From positions 3,475,108 to 3,539,107 of the forward strand of contig NW_020653945.1 of NCBI RefSeq assembly GCF_003589595.1: a stretch of 64,000 bases of DNA, read 5' to 3'. Position numbers and translations under genes: made by a program. The notes below the pieces were generated by a model. That model did not search any database and had not been told where the DNA came from. It worked only from the letters and a program-made list of their open reading frames with translations. Origin of the DNA: Hyposmocoma kahamanoa (taxonomy: Eukaryota; Arthropoda; Insecta; Lepidoptera; Cosmopterigidae). Position 1 is the stretch's first letter. Each line of letters opens with the position of its first letter. Shown here in pieces: positions 41,474-52,867 of this stretch.

Positions 41474-42582
41474 GTGAGTATTCGTTCCACAATTTTATTT
41501 ATTACTGAATTATAAATTTAAGAGAATCAGAATAATTTATTCTAAGCGCTAGAAATATTAAGTTATTTAAATACACACGTCAAAATTGTTTAGGGATCAA
41601 GGTATATTTTTAAATATTTGATTACCATATTAAAATGAAATAAAAATATCTATTTCAATTGATTAAAATATTTAATTATAATTATTTGAATTAATAAAAA
41701 AACCATTGGTGAAAAAAAAAAAAAACTAAACAACAGAATTTTCAGTAATTGACAAAAACGTGATCCTCTAACACTTTTGATGTGTGTAAATTATAGATTG
41801 ACAAGGAATTTTTTTTCTACTTTACAAGCGAAAGAAAAGATTTTTTGTTCGTGTTATCGTAATCAATTTGCTTGTATTGCAAATATAATTTTGGATGATT
41901 TTCGGTTTAGTTTTCTCTACCTAATTTTGGTGGCACTTTTTATTATAAAAGTATTCAAGTATATTTATTATATAGAAATATTAAATAATATTTCAGGATA
42001 CCACACTCAAATATTAAATTCATGATAACATTTTCGAATATTCAAATATAAATTTTGCCACCGAAATTAGATAGAGAAAGCTAACCTGGACATAACCATT
42101 TTTATATGAATTTGAACAAACTCTTTCACATAAAAAGTTAGAGCATTATACTGTTATTCCATTTTAGAAGTAGCACGAAGGTTGAAACCAAATAATGATA
42201 CTCATGTATATAATTTGAACACTGCAAACAAAATCCTGTTATTCACAGTAAAATGAACCGTATTATTAAGTTATGTAACTTGAGAATCACGTGCATTATT
42301 GAAGCCATATTTGAAGCCTTAAGCAGCATGCGTACTTTACTAGAATCGGAAATGCAAGATACTGTTACATGAAGTGTATATTACAAAATATGTTTACTTA
42401 AATGACGTCATTGTTTCGTCATATTGTGTAAACTCTACTGCTCTGCTGTAAGGCAGATTCTCATGAGAAGAATGAGTAAGAATCTCTGGTTGCACTTTCT
42501 AAATTAACATCAAAACAAACAAATATCATTGATCGAAACTACCTGCAATATTTTTCTTATTATACTAACATTTATTTAAATA
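41474..42582. other. start of the large intron, AT-rich
   Basis: No repeat is recognised except short A- and T-runs. An 82-codon AT-rich frame at 41777-42025 has no motif and is probably chance. Confidence 0.4.
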
Positions 42583-42672
42583 TTTATATAAAAATTTCTC
42601 CCGGCCCGGGCATTGAATTCGAGACCCTGCGTGGCAGTCTAGCATGGTGACCGTTCGGCCACTGAGACAGTT
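42583..42672 (-). repeat. family B SINE, head only
   Basis: Minus-strand tRNA-like head with damaged box B and the first part of the body (GAGAAATTTTTATATAAAT). Confidence 0.7.
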
Positions 42673-42774
42673 AGACTATTGTCTTGGTGTATATCATTTT
42701 TGCATAATGTGTAAACAAAATAATGTCAATTGTATAATTTACTATGCGACTAGAAGTTTTGCTGGTACTTTTCT

Positions 42775-42911
42775 TTATTTATAATAATCTAATACCAGGA
42801 CGAAAAAGTCGTTAATAACAGTTGCAGTGCCACTCAGAGCAGCTTTAAATCGCAAAAATCTGAGGGGCACTACCACTGCGCCCGTCACCCTGAGACTTAA
42901 GCCTGTAATTT
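42775..42911 (-). repeat. family A repeat, 3' half
   Basis: Minus-strand fragment from AATCTAATACCAGGACG to CCTGAGACTTAAGCCTG; directly joined to a plus-strand family B SINE. Confidence 0.7.
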
Positions 42912-43100
42912 GCCTGCCTGTAGCCACGCAGAGATCCCGGGTTCGATTTCCAACTGGCAGGGATAAATATTTATATGGCCTACATTCATTTCTCAACTGA
43001 CTTTGGGTATAATTTGTGATTATCTATGTGTGTGTCTATGGCGTTCGTGATACAGGGTGTCCCTAGTGTCGAGGTATTAGTGTGTGCGTTATTATTATAA
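42912..43100 (+). repeat. family B SINE, head truncated
   Basis: Starts inside the tRNA-like head (GCCACGCAGAGATCCCGGG, box B GGTTCGATTTCC). The body is complete but diverged, with end GTGTGCGTTATTATTATAA. Confidence 0.8.
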
Positions 43101-43109
43101 TTAATGTAA

Positions 43110-43205
43110 GTGAAGCAAGAGAGGTTTGTCAGGATCATGCTAAGTGGGAAACGATAGTCTCTGCCTGCCCCAAATGGGAAGCTAAGGGCGTGAGTATATA
43201 AATAA
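43110..43205 (+). repeat. LINE 3' end fragment (same type as 7990-8660)
   Basis: Reads REVCQDHAKWETIVSACP, matching the KVCQGRNKWRSIVSA end near 8575-8618. A short A-rich end follows. Confidence 0.55.
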
Positions 43206-43236
43206 AAAAAAAATGTTTAGACACAAGTATACAATT

Positions 43237-43450
43237 TAGTAGCAGTAGAGCTCGTTATCAAAGAGTTTGTCCAGGGTAGTACTGACACTTTCCCTATTTC
43301 AATAATGTCAGCATTACTGTGTTCCGGTTTTGAAGGGTAAGGGTGCTGGTGAAATTACAGGCGCATGGGACTTCTCAACTTATGTCTCAGGGTGACGGGC
43401 GCAGTGGCAGTGCCTGAGTACTAACTGTAACTGTTATGGATAGGCGTTAA
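43237..43450 (+). repeat. family A repeat
   Basis: Plus-strand copy with head GTAGCAGTAGAGCTCG and a clean centre (GGGTGCTGGTGAAATTACAG, CTTATGTCTCAGGGTGACG). It lacks the AGATCTTTGCG block and the 3' end. Confidence 0.78.
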
Positions 43451-43977
43451 ATGAAGTTATAAAAAAAAATACTTCTACTATTCAACTGATTTTTACGATT
43501 GTTTAAGTACCTTCTAAGACCGTCTTGAATGTTTAAAACGTTTAAACTACCAAGAACGTCAGCCAAGGGCATTGAACAAACAGTACAACTTTATCAGATA
43601 ACATTCACAGATCTAATCAACAAATTACATATTTAAATAAGATATCATCAGTCAAGAAATAACACTCGTCCATCAGTCATCATTATATTTACCCATCATC
43701 ATAAAGAAAAAAAAAGAAAAAGAACTGGGTTACATTGTTTTCCCACGAATTACTCGAGAGTAGTTTATTGACTTCCCATTTCCGATCTTCCATTGTTTTT
43801 TACCTTCAATCACTTTGTTAATAGAGCACCGTGTATGAGATTTCTCTGTTGTTGTTGTTATTAATATTTTCTACTAGATTCTTACAGCCTACGCCTTCTG
43901 ATCCTATATTGTGACCTTAAAGGGTATTATAATTAATTTACTATCAAATACCATTGAAATTTCCGATAATTTTGTTT

Positions 43978-44162
43978 TTTTATGATACCAAGATTTGTGG
44001 GCACTGCCACTGCGCCCTGAGACACAAGTTGACAAGTTCCAAGCGCTTCACCGGTTAAACCGGAACGCAGTAATGTTAACTTCATTACTTGGTGGCAGAA
44101 ATGGGCATGGTGGCAGTATTTCCCTGGACCAACTCTTTCACAGGGAGCTCCATTAGTATTAG
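43978..44162 (-). repeat. family A repeat, internally deleted
   Basis: Minus-strand copy: TATGATACCAAGATTTGTGG jumps from the 3' end directly to the central part. The head ends CACAGGGAGCTCCATTAG. Confidence 0.72.
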
Positions 44163-45041
44163 AAATCGGAGAATATTTATACAGGACAGTAAAACACAAT
44201 TAAAACAATTAAGTCTACTCGATGTAGAGGAGCCTTAGCCTTTGTTATATTTTCAATTCCTTACGTCGTTGTTTATTTTAAAAATAAAATTAATTATAAA
44301 TTTGGATCACAGGAATTATGCATTAAATTATTAAGTTATGGTTAATTAATATAGTATAAATATAACATAAATATTAGACAACACAAAGTAAATAACTAAA
44401 GCACTCGTCTTATGGAAAATGGAAATAACGACAGCACCATAAACACTCAGACCCGAGACAATATAGAATCGTTAGCATTTCACTATATAATTTTGCATCA
44501 TAATAATATGCAATATGCAAAATTCATCTTTGAGCCGTTGACTTTAAAGTGTTTTTAAAAGTGAAAACTGTATACTATACAAGGCTATTATATATTATAT
44601 AATAGCCACATTAGGTGACTTTAGGGCATCTAATTGCGATTAATTACCCTTCACACTGTATTACTTCAAGCCATAAATAGAATTATGCCTGAATTGCGTC
44701 ACGTTGTATTGCCCAACAGCTTAACGTATAAAAATGCAGATTACCGAGTCCGTAATCTAATACAAGGTCCCTGAATTGTTATCTTCATGGAATAGCAATA
44801 ATAAGTCCATTGGGAGATCGCTTGCCTTGTAAACGTGAGGTTAAAGACTTTTCACATCACACTTGCTCGTAAACAGTGTCATGATATAGGCAAAGTCGAC
44901 CGTAATGTCCTAAATTATGCCCACGGGCTTTTTCATTACATTAGCGCCTTATGTATTTTTACGTCAAGATTAAGCAAAAAGTTTTTATATTCGAAAATCT
45001 GAACGTATACCGCATAAACTTGAAGTATAATAATCTCAGTA
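44163..45041. other. unassigned intronic stretch with a perfect palindrome
   Basis: GGCTATTATATA, T, TATATAATAGCC at 44583-44607 is a perfect 25-bp palindrome. No other feature is recognised. Confidence 0.45.
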
Positions 45042-45483
45042 CAGAGTACTAAAAAACTGACCTCAAAAGCACGTGGAATTACGTCTATTTGCTAAGTTTT
45101 ATTGAAATATCCCCTAGTTCGCCACTATGCAGAACTGACTGGAGGTAATAAAAATCGGTTCTCACTACTCAAAGTATATTGAGAGAAAAACGCCTTGAAT
45201 TGGAGAAATAGCAAAATCAACCATTAAAATAATTGCTCCTAAATTAAAATTAGGCGCTATTTATAAAAATGAATCTTCATGCGTGAACAGCCACCCTTAG
45301 AGGTGGATGATTTTCTTCAAAATGAAATGGGACCACTATGGAAGTACCCCCTTTCCAACAAAAAAGAATCATGAAAATCGGTTCACAAATACCGGAGTTA
45401 TCACGTAACATACCTACATACAAAAACAAAAAGAACATACAGTCGAATTGAGAACCTCCTCCTTTTTTGAAGTCGGTTAAAAA
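45042..45483 (-). repeat. family D repeat, full-length copy
   Basis: Starts at the left with CAGTACAGAGTACTAAAAAA and ends at the right with CCTTTTTTGAAGTCGGTTAA. It is the reverse complement of 25163-25615 along its whole length, so the two copies define the family. Confidence 0.8.
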
Positions 45484-45794
45484 TACTAAACATTTGCAAT
45501 TTAACTATTTCTTATATTTTAATCGGTTAAAAAACGACAATCCCGCCATTTGCAAAATCCGTAAATGTTGTGTTGTGAACATATTTATTTGTACAACAAA
45601 TTAATTATATTTATATCTATTTCCTCGCAAATGTTATGAAAATCACTGTATGTAGCACGGGCGGTAAAAATTACAAACCTCGAGTCATTAAAACCCTCTG
45701 CCTCCGGCTTCGGGTGTCTAACGAACTCTCGTTGGTAATTTCTTATTTATCCTTCGTAAATACATAATGTACTATTCGAACGCCACTAGAATTA

Positions 45795-45925
45795 GTAAAA
45801 CTAGAGCTTCGGAAAGAGATCGTACAGAGAAGTATGTAGTAATGTGAGCATTACTACGTTTCAAAGGGAACTTATCAATTTTATGACTCAGGGTGACAGA
45901 TGCTATGTCAGTGTCAGGTCATGAC
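45795..45925 (+). repeat. family A repeat, 5' part (split copy)
   Basis: CTAGAGCTTCGGAAAGAGATC to GACTCAGGGTGACAG. The 3' end (GTCGCTTACCACTAGACGTA to TCATTTGGTATCATAAAAAA) appears at 46273-46335, so 45930-46270 is probably an insertion of unknown type. Confidence 0.6.
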
Positions 45926-46272
45926 GGTTTCAGATTCGCTCTGGGCCTTTTGGAGGGAAAAGTGTCGTTTTTATTTTGACTTTCAATTATTTTGTGAAAT
46001 CTAGCTTAAAGTGGAATAGGATAGTGCTATTGTGCCTTAATCGAAGATTAAAACGCGAAATTATACGAATCTCGAACTAAAATACCCGTATCGGCCCGTT
46101 CTAAGGAATCCCGAGTTAATCCAAGCACGCCGCATCAAATTACCTATCCTCTTTGTGGCGGCCATATTTACAGAAACATAATTAAACGAAGACATGGCTC
46201 AAAGGACTTGTATCCAAGCCAAAATTATTAATAAAAAAAAAGACGGTTTCAAGCTGAGTTATATTCTAAGTA

Positions 46273-46335
46273 GGCTTGTCGCTTACCACTAGACGTACGA
46301 CTTGTTTGTCCTGTCATTTGGTATCATAAAAAAAA
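46273..46335 (+). repeat. family A repeat, 3' end of split copy
   Basis: GTCGCTTACCACTAGACGTA, GACTTGTTTGTCCTGTC and TTGGTATCATAAAAAAAATC. Confidence 0.65.
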
Positions 46336-46465
46336 TCGCGTAACACCACAACCCAACAAATATTAGTTACCTCGCCTTGCCGCTAGATGGCGTTGGGATC
46401 AAAATACAACGTGCTATCGAAGTGTTCACTAAATTGCCATATAAATTGTAAAAGGAAACGACCTT

Positions 46466-46640
46466 TCATCCGGTGGCATAGTCAAGGCCGTAGTGGCCAG
46501 CTGCAAAGTGTCCTTCAGAAAAAAGGCTTTTTATGTTTCTAATAGGTTAAGAGCCTTCAGCTCGCCCTTTTATCGGGTGGCGCAGTCAAGGCCATCAGCG
46601 GCCAATTGTTAAGTGCCAGTGCCACAAAGAAAATGCTTTG
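46466..46640 (+). repeat. two-unit imperfect duplication, about 102-bp period
   Basis: ATCCGGTGGCATAGTCAAGG at 46469 recurs as ATCGGGTGGCGCAGTCAAGG at 46571, each followed by CC(G/A)T(A/C)(G)...GGCCA and an AAGTG(C/T)C block. Confidence 0.5.
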
Positions 46641-46814
46641 TATCGAACCACAGGGCCGATGAGTGGCATTCCAGTACTTCCACCTGCTAGGATACTTCGA
46701 TGAAAGCTCATAGAATCGTCGTTCCTTGCCATCGATTGCCGGTTGCCACTTCCACCTCGTATGACGATGAGCTGACTTCGAGGATGAGTACGCCTCCTAT
46801 GTCAATCTTAAAGT

Positions 46815-47085
46815 GATTACACACGGCGACTTTAGAATTTAGGCTACACTTGCGGTTTATAGGCAATTGCATCGATGCAAACGCGCGACTGCGTCGATAC
46901 AGTCGCTTATGTTGAATCATTATGTACGAAAAATTATAAAGGTTTATGCACATTGTTTTGTTTTGTTAATTGTAAACTTAAAAGTGCTATTAATAAATAC
47001 ATGACATACATTAGTTAATTAATTCGAAGCGTGCATCGCGTTTGCATCGGTTTACAACGCTGCTTTAAGATGCCGTGTGTAACTG
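46815..47085. mobile_element. MITE U, copy 1
   Basis: The left end TTACACACGGCGACTTTA and the right end TTTAAGATGCCGTGTGTAA are inverted. The core has TTGCATCGATGCAAAC-type palindromes. No target duplication is clear. A related copy lies at 48983-49285. Confidence 0.65.
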
Positions 47086-48414
47086 CTCTTACACCTAAGT
47101 GAATAAAAGTCGAAATTGCATTTGGAGACTCGGGCGTCTTTCTTCAACATCTCTCGTTTCGCATAACCTATTACAATTGAAATTTTCCAGATTTTTCTCT
47201 ACGGCATAGAAAATATAACAATTAATTAAAAGTCAACAGCCAATCATTAGAATTCTTTACTCGTTGAAATAGATAAACTTGAAAAGTAATTTTGAAAAGC
47301 TAAGCCTCATTACTAGAGTACCTTATCGGCAGAAATTGAGGTCACGTTAGCTGCGCACACGCATGTAAGTATGTTAACTGTGTTAACTAAGGGCACACGT
47401 ACTTTAATGTAGGTTATACAAAGGTTGTTACACTTACGCAATTGAGAATGAGAGTGTGAAATGGGCCTAATGAGAGATGATATGGTTTAGCGAAATTAGT
47501 ACGCTTTTTATTTGTTCTTTCAGATAACAATCTGACTCTGTGTTATAGCTTTCTTTAATAAGATGCGCCTCTTTTGTATGAAAATCAAATAAACTAATTT
47601 TAACAGATGTAACGCTCATTTAATATAGTTTTCTTACACATATAAACTTTCTTCTATAACTTAATTTCATATAATTCTCGTTTGAAATAATGTTCACATT
47701 TTAAAAGAGCATTTTATATTACAATCATGTTATAATTGGCATTGAGATAACTTTTACGAAGTATGTACACCCTTACCTGTAATATGCGCTTTTAGTAGTT
47801 TAGGTTAGTACCTATATGAAAAGCAGACATGGAAACTAGAAACGAATTTGCTTGCGTTTTCGAGCATGTTTAAAGTAAAATTTATTTCAGGTTAATAATC
47901 TATATATTTTATAAAGCGATTTGGACCAAAAAACTAGTTTAATTTCCAACAAAATCAATTGATTTTCTAGTAGTTCATATTTTTAACACGTCGTTAATAC
48001 ATCAGATGTCGCGACGAGTACCAAATACCTATTTTTGAAACTAATTTACGAAAGTTACGCTGATTTGTAGTGATAACAAACAAATCAACTCCATGGCGCT
48101 TATTGCATATATTTTTATGAATACTATTACTTTATTTTGTTTAGGATTGGCGCCATCTGCCTATATTAGCAAGTATTCATTTATAAATTACTTTGTAATA
48201 CCCAATGCCATCTATTGATATACATGGCAATGTCAATGTTCAGAAAATAGTTCAGAAAGTAGCTCATGCAAATTCATTCAGACGGGTTTTTGACCTTTTC
48301 AGTATTACGATCTGTAGTATGAAAACTAGCATTCCCCTAGAATTATTGGCCCATGTGTTGCACAATATGACAACAAAAAGCTTGTTGTTGTTATTAATAT
48401 AAAGATTCACTCAG
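47086..48414. other. unassigned intronic stretch
   Basis: No gene or repeat is recognised; AT-rich. Confidence 0.35.
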
Positions 48415-48735
48415 AAAAAATTAAGTCTTCTAGCATACCGTGTCAGACGCTATACCAACTAAGCCACGGAACGAACCAGCGGACCACACGAATTTTTCTA
48501 TGTGCTTGTTGTCGTGTTTTTAGATTTGGTTTTTCAACGACTTTTTAGCCGTAGCGCCATCTATGAGAAATCTATGAAAGTATTTCGTCACCCACATACC
48601 TTTATAGCTACCAGCCCCGGCTCGAGATGTCGTTCATTGTATTTAAATTTTTGTTAAATTGATATTCAATTACTTTTTATGTGAAATTACTCCACCACTA
48701 GTTTGTTATAATTATTAATACAAAGATCCAATATT
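48415..48735 (-). repeat. family C repeat, more than one unit
   Basis: Read on the minus strand from 48735 it has a head-end piece (TTTTTTCTGAATATTGGATC), then TATTAATAATTATAAC and the body with CCGGGGCTGGTAGC. It continues with AGATGGCGCTACGGC, the tRNA-like head (CGTGGCTTAGTTGGTATAGC) and again a head-end piece (TTTTTTCTGAGTG). The same block at both ends means a tandem organisation with a unit of about 320 bp. Confidence 0.7.
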
Positions 48736-48982
48736 CAGAAAAAAAAAATTGTGTGAAAAAAATGTTTAACCATTAAGTGTCGCACTACTTTGCCACATAA
48801 CGCACAACACGTGTTCCCATCAATTCTCGCCAAGTGAAAACCTGTCTTTATTGGTTTCACAATCGCAATACACTTGTGACTCACCAATGTTCCAATACAT
48901 CTTCAAGATTTCCTTATAGGGAGCCTTGGTTTGCAAGGTGGCTTACAATGAAAGCAAGTCACGTTGCTGCAAACCACCAGAC

Positions 48983-49285
48983 ACATAAGACCGGTTACAC
49001 ACGGTGACTCTTAGCAGCGATGCAAACGCGATGCAGTCGCTAATCGTCAACCTACACGCGCGCGATTTTAAACAGCGATAGAAACGTGATACAAGCGCGA
49101 GACTGCATCGCTACACTTGGGATTTTTAGGCGATTGCATCGATGCAGTCGCGCATTTGTATCGATGCAATCCCGCGTTTGGATCGATGCAATCGCCTGTA
49201 AATAGCAAGTGTAGCGATGTAATCTCGCGTTTTACGAACGCGCGTTTGCATCGATCGCACTCATACAAGCTGCGCTGTGTACGAT
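48983..49285. mobile_element. MITE U, copy 2, with multiple palindromes
   Basis: The left end GGTTACACACGGTGACTC is answered weakly by GCTGCGCTGTGTACGATAA. The core repeats GCATCGATGCA and GCGATTGCATCG palindromes many times on both strands. Confidence 0.6.
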
Positions 49286-49669
49286 AATAATATATGCTTT
49301 TCTCATTATACTATGCTGTTAAGTTATTTAAAGCCTTTTAAATATATTAAGTTAGTAAGGCTATCAAATAACTGAATGAACAATACTAAAAATTCAAAAG
49401 AAAACATCCGTTTCAGTCTGAGCTAAAGAAGCAATCAACGCGTGCATAATATTATCATTATTTTCTGAATAATTTTGTCTAAACGCGACGGTCAAAAGAA
49501 TTTTTTGTCCATTCTATTAGCAGGAAAAACGACTTATAACTGAACGACGTACTACATGAAACTAGTAAAGAAGAAAAATGATCCGAAGTCGAATCTAAAA
49601 AATAAATATAAATGTTAGAATATGATAACCAAAAGGCTTCTAAAACTGTCATATGAATGTGCTCTTGGT
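49286..49669. other. unassigned intronic stretch
   Basis: No feature is recognised. Confidence 0.3.
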
Positions 49670-49915
49670 GATAGGCAACACGTCTATCCATAACAGTTGC
49701 AGTGCCACTTACAGCTTTAAATAGCTTTTAATAAGGTCTTAGAGGCACTACCACTGCGCCCGTCACCCTGAGACATAAGCTGACAAATCTCAAGCCAGCA
49801 CTAGTACCCTTAGCAAACCAAAACCCAGTAATGCTCACGTCACTACTTGGCGGCGGAAATAGGTAAGGCGGCAGTACTTCCCTGGACGATTCACAAGAGC
49901 TCTGCTGCTACTGAT
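49670..49915 (-). repeat. family A repeat
   Basis: Minus-strand copy from ATAGGCAACACGTCTATCC to GATTCACAAGAGCTCTGCTG. The extreme 3' end is missing. Confidence 0.78.
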
Positions 49916-50535
49916 CACCTTAGCTTTAGTCCTAGTGTTCAAGCCTTTGATATATCTCAGCCCCTTGTATCTTTATACGATATCATTGTGTCAATGCGCA
50001 TTCCGAACAGTGCTAACAAATTAGAACGCCATCTTCAAAGCTGCATTGTTAGTCCTTATTGTTCCAATATTCCGTCTGTCATTCATTGTTCACGTTTGAA
50101 CCATCATGCAGCTACTCGATACAATTGGGCAATTTTGATTGCGGTCGTAACAATTTTGATCATTTCAAACTCGATGAAGCCTGATTTCGTAAAATTGATG
50201 GCCCTTTGTATAAAGATGTCTGCTTTTGTAACATCATTATTGAACATTTCCGTTTTTCTTCTACTATCTAGAATAAAATTACAATTACAAATATGTTGAC
50301 GAACTCAGCGGCCTAGTGGTCTGCACTATGGATAGTAGATAAGGAGGTCCCGGATTTGCCCAAAGGATTTGGGCAACGAGCTTTCTAAATTAGATCAGGT
50401 CTGGGTGATAAAAAAGTTTTAACGTGTAATTATAAACAAATCTGAAGCTTTGGAGTCTCTTTTACAAAAGTCTATAGACTTAGTGAGTGAAGTATAAGCA
50501 CACAATGTTTTTGAAAATTAAAATAATGAAATAAT
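49916..50535. other. mostly unassigned; possible SINE fragment
   Basis: At 50299-50420 there is a tRNA-like head (GCGGCCTAGTGGTCTGC) and a CTTTCTAAATTAGATC block like the piece at 14035-14160. A longer open frame ending at 50299 overlaps family A and has no motif. Confidence 0.35.
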
Positions 50536-50693
50536 ATTTTCCGGAAAAAAACTTGTATATTTGCTTTTTCAAATAAATCAAGGTTTCGGGCCATTTCCAT
50601 ATCACATGGTCACCTTTCGGGCCTTTACATGTTCCATGTTACCATGGTCATGGCTAACCAAGTCGATTTAGATCCGATTTCCCAAACTCATAT
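50536..50693 (+). repeat. family G repeat with partial duplication
   Basis: TTGCTTTTTCAAATAAATC, GGTTTCGGGCCATTTCC and CACATGGTCACC, then a second TTTCGGGCCTTTACATG and CCATGGTCATGGC. The central block is present twice. Confidence 0.55.
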
Positions 50694-51429
50694 CTATTTA
50701 CAATCCATTTTTCTTATCGCAAATGAACCTTGGGATTCCTTTTACGCAAAACAACCATCACTAATGACAACAATATCGTACCTCAAGTCTCATAATGTTA
50801 CCGTTATTCGAACGCGAATCGATTCACGATACCAGATCGATCAAAGAATCGATTCGACCCGCATTTGTGTACCTGACTGCGGAAAATCGAAACTACGCTA
50901 ACCCTTACTTTCTTTTCCTATGAAAAGCTATTATGAAAAGCTATTATCATAAAGCTATTATAACCCATCTGCTACCCCCATACTGTTCGCCTTGTCATAA
51001 CTACCGCATTTACATATTGGCAACTTTCGAAATATTGGCACTTAAATGTTTTTCCTTTGGAACATGTCGATTACGCTGACCTTGCTTAACAATGAAATTA
51101 AGTAGGATATAAAAAAAATATTAGAGGTGGTTACAGATCTCGTTTCGCCGATCCAAGATATTTTTTAAAATCTTAATTTAATTTTAGGTCTCTTGTTCTA
51201 GAGAACGTGCCAGTCCTATCATAAATAACCTTATTCTAAATGTCATACAGTTTACAGTAAAAATATTTTTTGCATATTGTTACTACTCTTTAACAATGGG
51301 AACATCGAAGTTATTGACGAGTATCAAAAAGAGTCAACTTCGAGGAAGAGGTCAATCGTCGAATCCAATTCGTTTGGGCAGCTTTCGGGAAGATCCGGGA
51401 CTTCTTCTAGTCCGCAATACCGCAGTCCT
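50694..51429. other. unassigned intronic stretch
   Basis: No gene or repeat is recognised. Confidence 0.3.
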
Positions 51430-51780
51430 TGAAGGCAAAAGTCTTCGAGCAGTGCGTGTTGCCAGCGATCGATGAGAACTGAGAGGTTGCCACTTATAAA
51501 GCTGAAAATCACTCAACGAGTCACGAGCGAGCATTGCTCGGCATTTCTCTACGTGATCGTATCAGAAATGAGGAGATCCGTAGAAGAACGAAATTCACAG
51601 TTGAAATGGCAGTGGACAGGGCACATAGATCTTAGAACTGACCGCCGTTGGGCCTGAAAAGTTCTCGAATGGAGATCACGAACCGGAAGGCGTTCAGTGG
51701 GATGGCCCCCTACTAGACAGACGGATGACCTGGTAAGGGCGGGGGTAACCGATGGATGCACGTTGCGTCCGACCGGCTAG
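51430..51780 (+). pseudogene. RTE-type LINE C-terminal fragment
   Basis: Frames here give RALLGISLRDRIRNEEIRRR, a frameshift to LKWQWTGHI, then LRTDRRWA, a stop, KVLEWRSRTGRRSVGWPPTR and TDDLVRAG. This is the conserved C-terminal order of insect RTE-like ORF2. Stops and a frameshift show it is dead. It ends just before a run of 15 G. Confidence 0.8.
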
Positions 51781-51792
51781 TCTGGCAATCTT

Positions 51793-51807
51793 GGGGGGGG
51801 GGGGGGG
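51793..51807 (+). repeat. poly-G run (15 G)
   Basis: An uninterrupted run of 15 G directly after the RTE fragment; unusual in this AT-rich DNA. Confidence 0.95.
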
Positions 51808-51856
51808 TCTATGTTCAGCATATGTTCAGTATGATATTATTACTACATTGTTTTAA

Positions 51857-52072
51857 ATAATAATAATAACGCACACACTCAACATAGCCCCGCAGTAGGA
51901 AAACCCTGTGTCGCGGGTGCCATGGACACACACATAGACAACCATAAGTTACACCCAAACTCACGAGAGAAATACTTGTAGGCCATACAAATTTTTCTCC
52001 CGGCACAGGAATCGAACCTGGGACCTCTGCGTGGCAGCCTGGCATGGTAACTTTTCAGCCACGGAGGCTGTT
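51857..52072 (-). repeat. family B SINE, full length
   Basis: Minus-strand copy with AATAATAATAATAA at its 3' end, a good box B (GGTTCGATTCCTGTGCC) and a slightly damaged box A. Confidence 0.88.
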
Positions 52073-52083
52073 CAGGGTTAAAA

Positions 52084-52475
52084 ATAAACTACTTAACAGT
52101 CGTCTTCACTAAATAAGAAATTCATTTAAGGGGCAATGTATACGCTTCTGTAATAAGATTCCGGTTGATATTCGAAATTTGCCATTTACGAGTTTAAAAC
52201 TATAGTGAAACAAAAACTTTGTACTAAAGGTTTATTATACAGCTTCTGCGTACTTGGATGACACATTCCATGGTAGAAACCCGTTTAGTTCTTGCAGGTA
52301 ATCTCGACATACGGATGTTTCAAATAAATATTGTAAATAGGAATGTATTCAAATTTATATTTACAAAGAGCAACCCCTAGAGTTTCTTGCTCGTGCTTCT
52401 CAGGGGAATCTGCCTTACTAATGAGCAGCAGAGTTTAATCAATATGACGATTCAAGTGTACGATTTGTATTTGAG
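52084..52475 (+). repeat. LINE 3' end, second copy of the 20.2-21.3 kb family
   Basis: ACAGTCGTCTTCACTAAA, GGGGCAATGTATACGCTTC, TATTATACAGCTTCTGCGTA and AAAGAGCAACCCCTAG match 20915-21270 in order. The coding end and most of the 3' UTR are present, without the core. Confidence 0.75.
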
Positions 52476-52520
52476 TTTTGTTAAAATTAATGCTTCTATT
52501 TGGCTAATTTCCTCAAACTA

Positions 52521-52600
52521 TTTTCAAACTATTTTATGGTGTTTTTAGATTGCTTTGAATGATCAAAGCAGTCTAAAAACACCATAAATTAGTTTGAAAA
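52521..52600. repeat. 80-bp near-perfect hairpin
   Basis: TTTTCAAACTATTTTATGG, TGTTTTTAGATTGCTTTGA on the left is answered by TCAAAGCAGTCTAAAAACAC and CATAAATTAGTTTGAAAA on the right. About 38 bp pair with two mismatches around a loop of 2-4 nt. No element ends or duplication are visible. Confidence 0.9.
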
Positions 52601-52867
52601 CAGTAAAATTCCTAACCTGTCGCGCTGTGCAAACGTAGACACTTTTGATTACCGACGAAGGTTACCATCACAGGAAACCGTGGTTACTGTGTCCGGTGAC
52701 GGCAATCGGAGACAGTCAACAGTGATTTTTTCTCAACACTCTTTCGATACTTGATTCCCGAGTGTTCTGTCAGTGTCACGATGAATGTCAATGAAGAAAC
52801 ACTTATTTTGCTTGCTGATTGTGATTATTCCTCGACGCAGACAACGTCGCCAATCAATACTTACTTT

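Noticed and set aside
49847..50299. Open frame of 150 codons (+)
   Set aside because: The start overlaps a family A repeat read backwards, and the rest has no motif.
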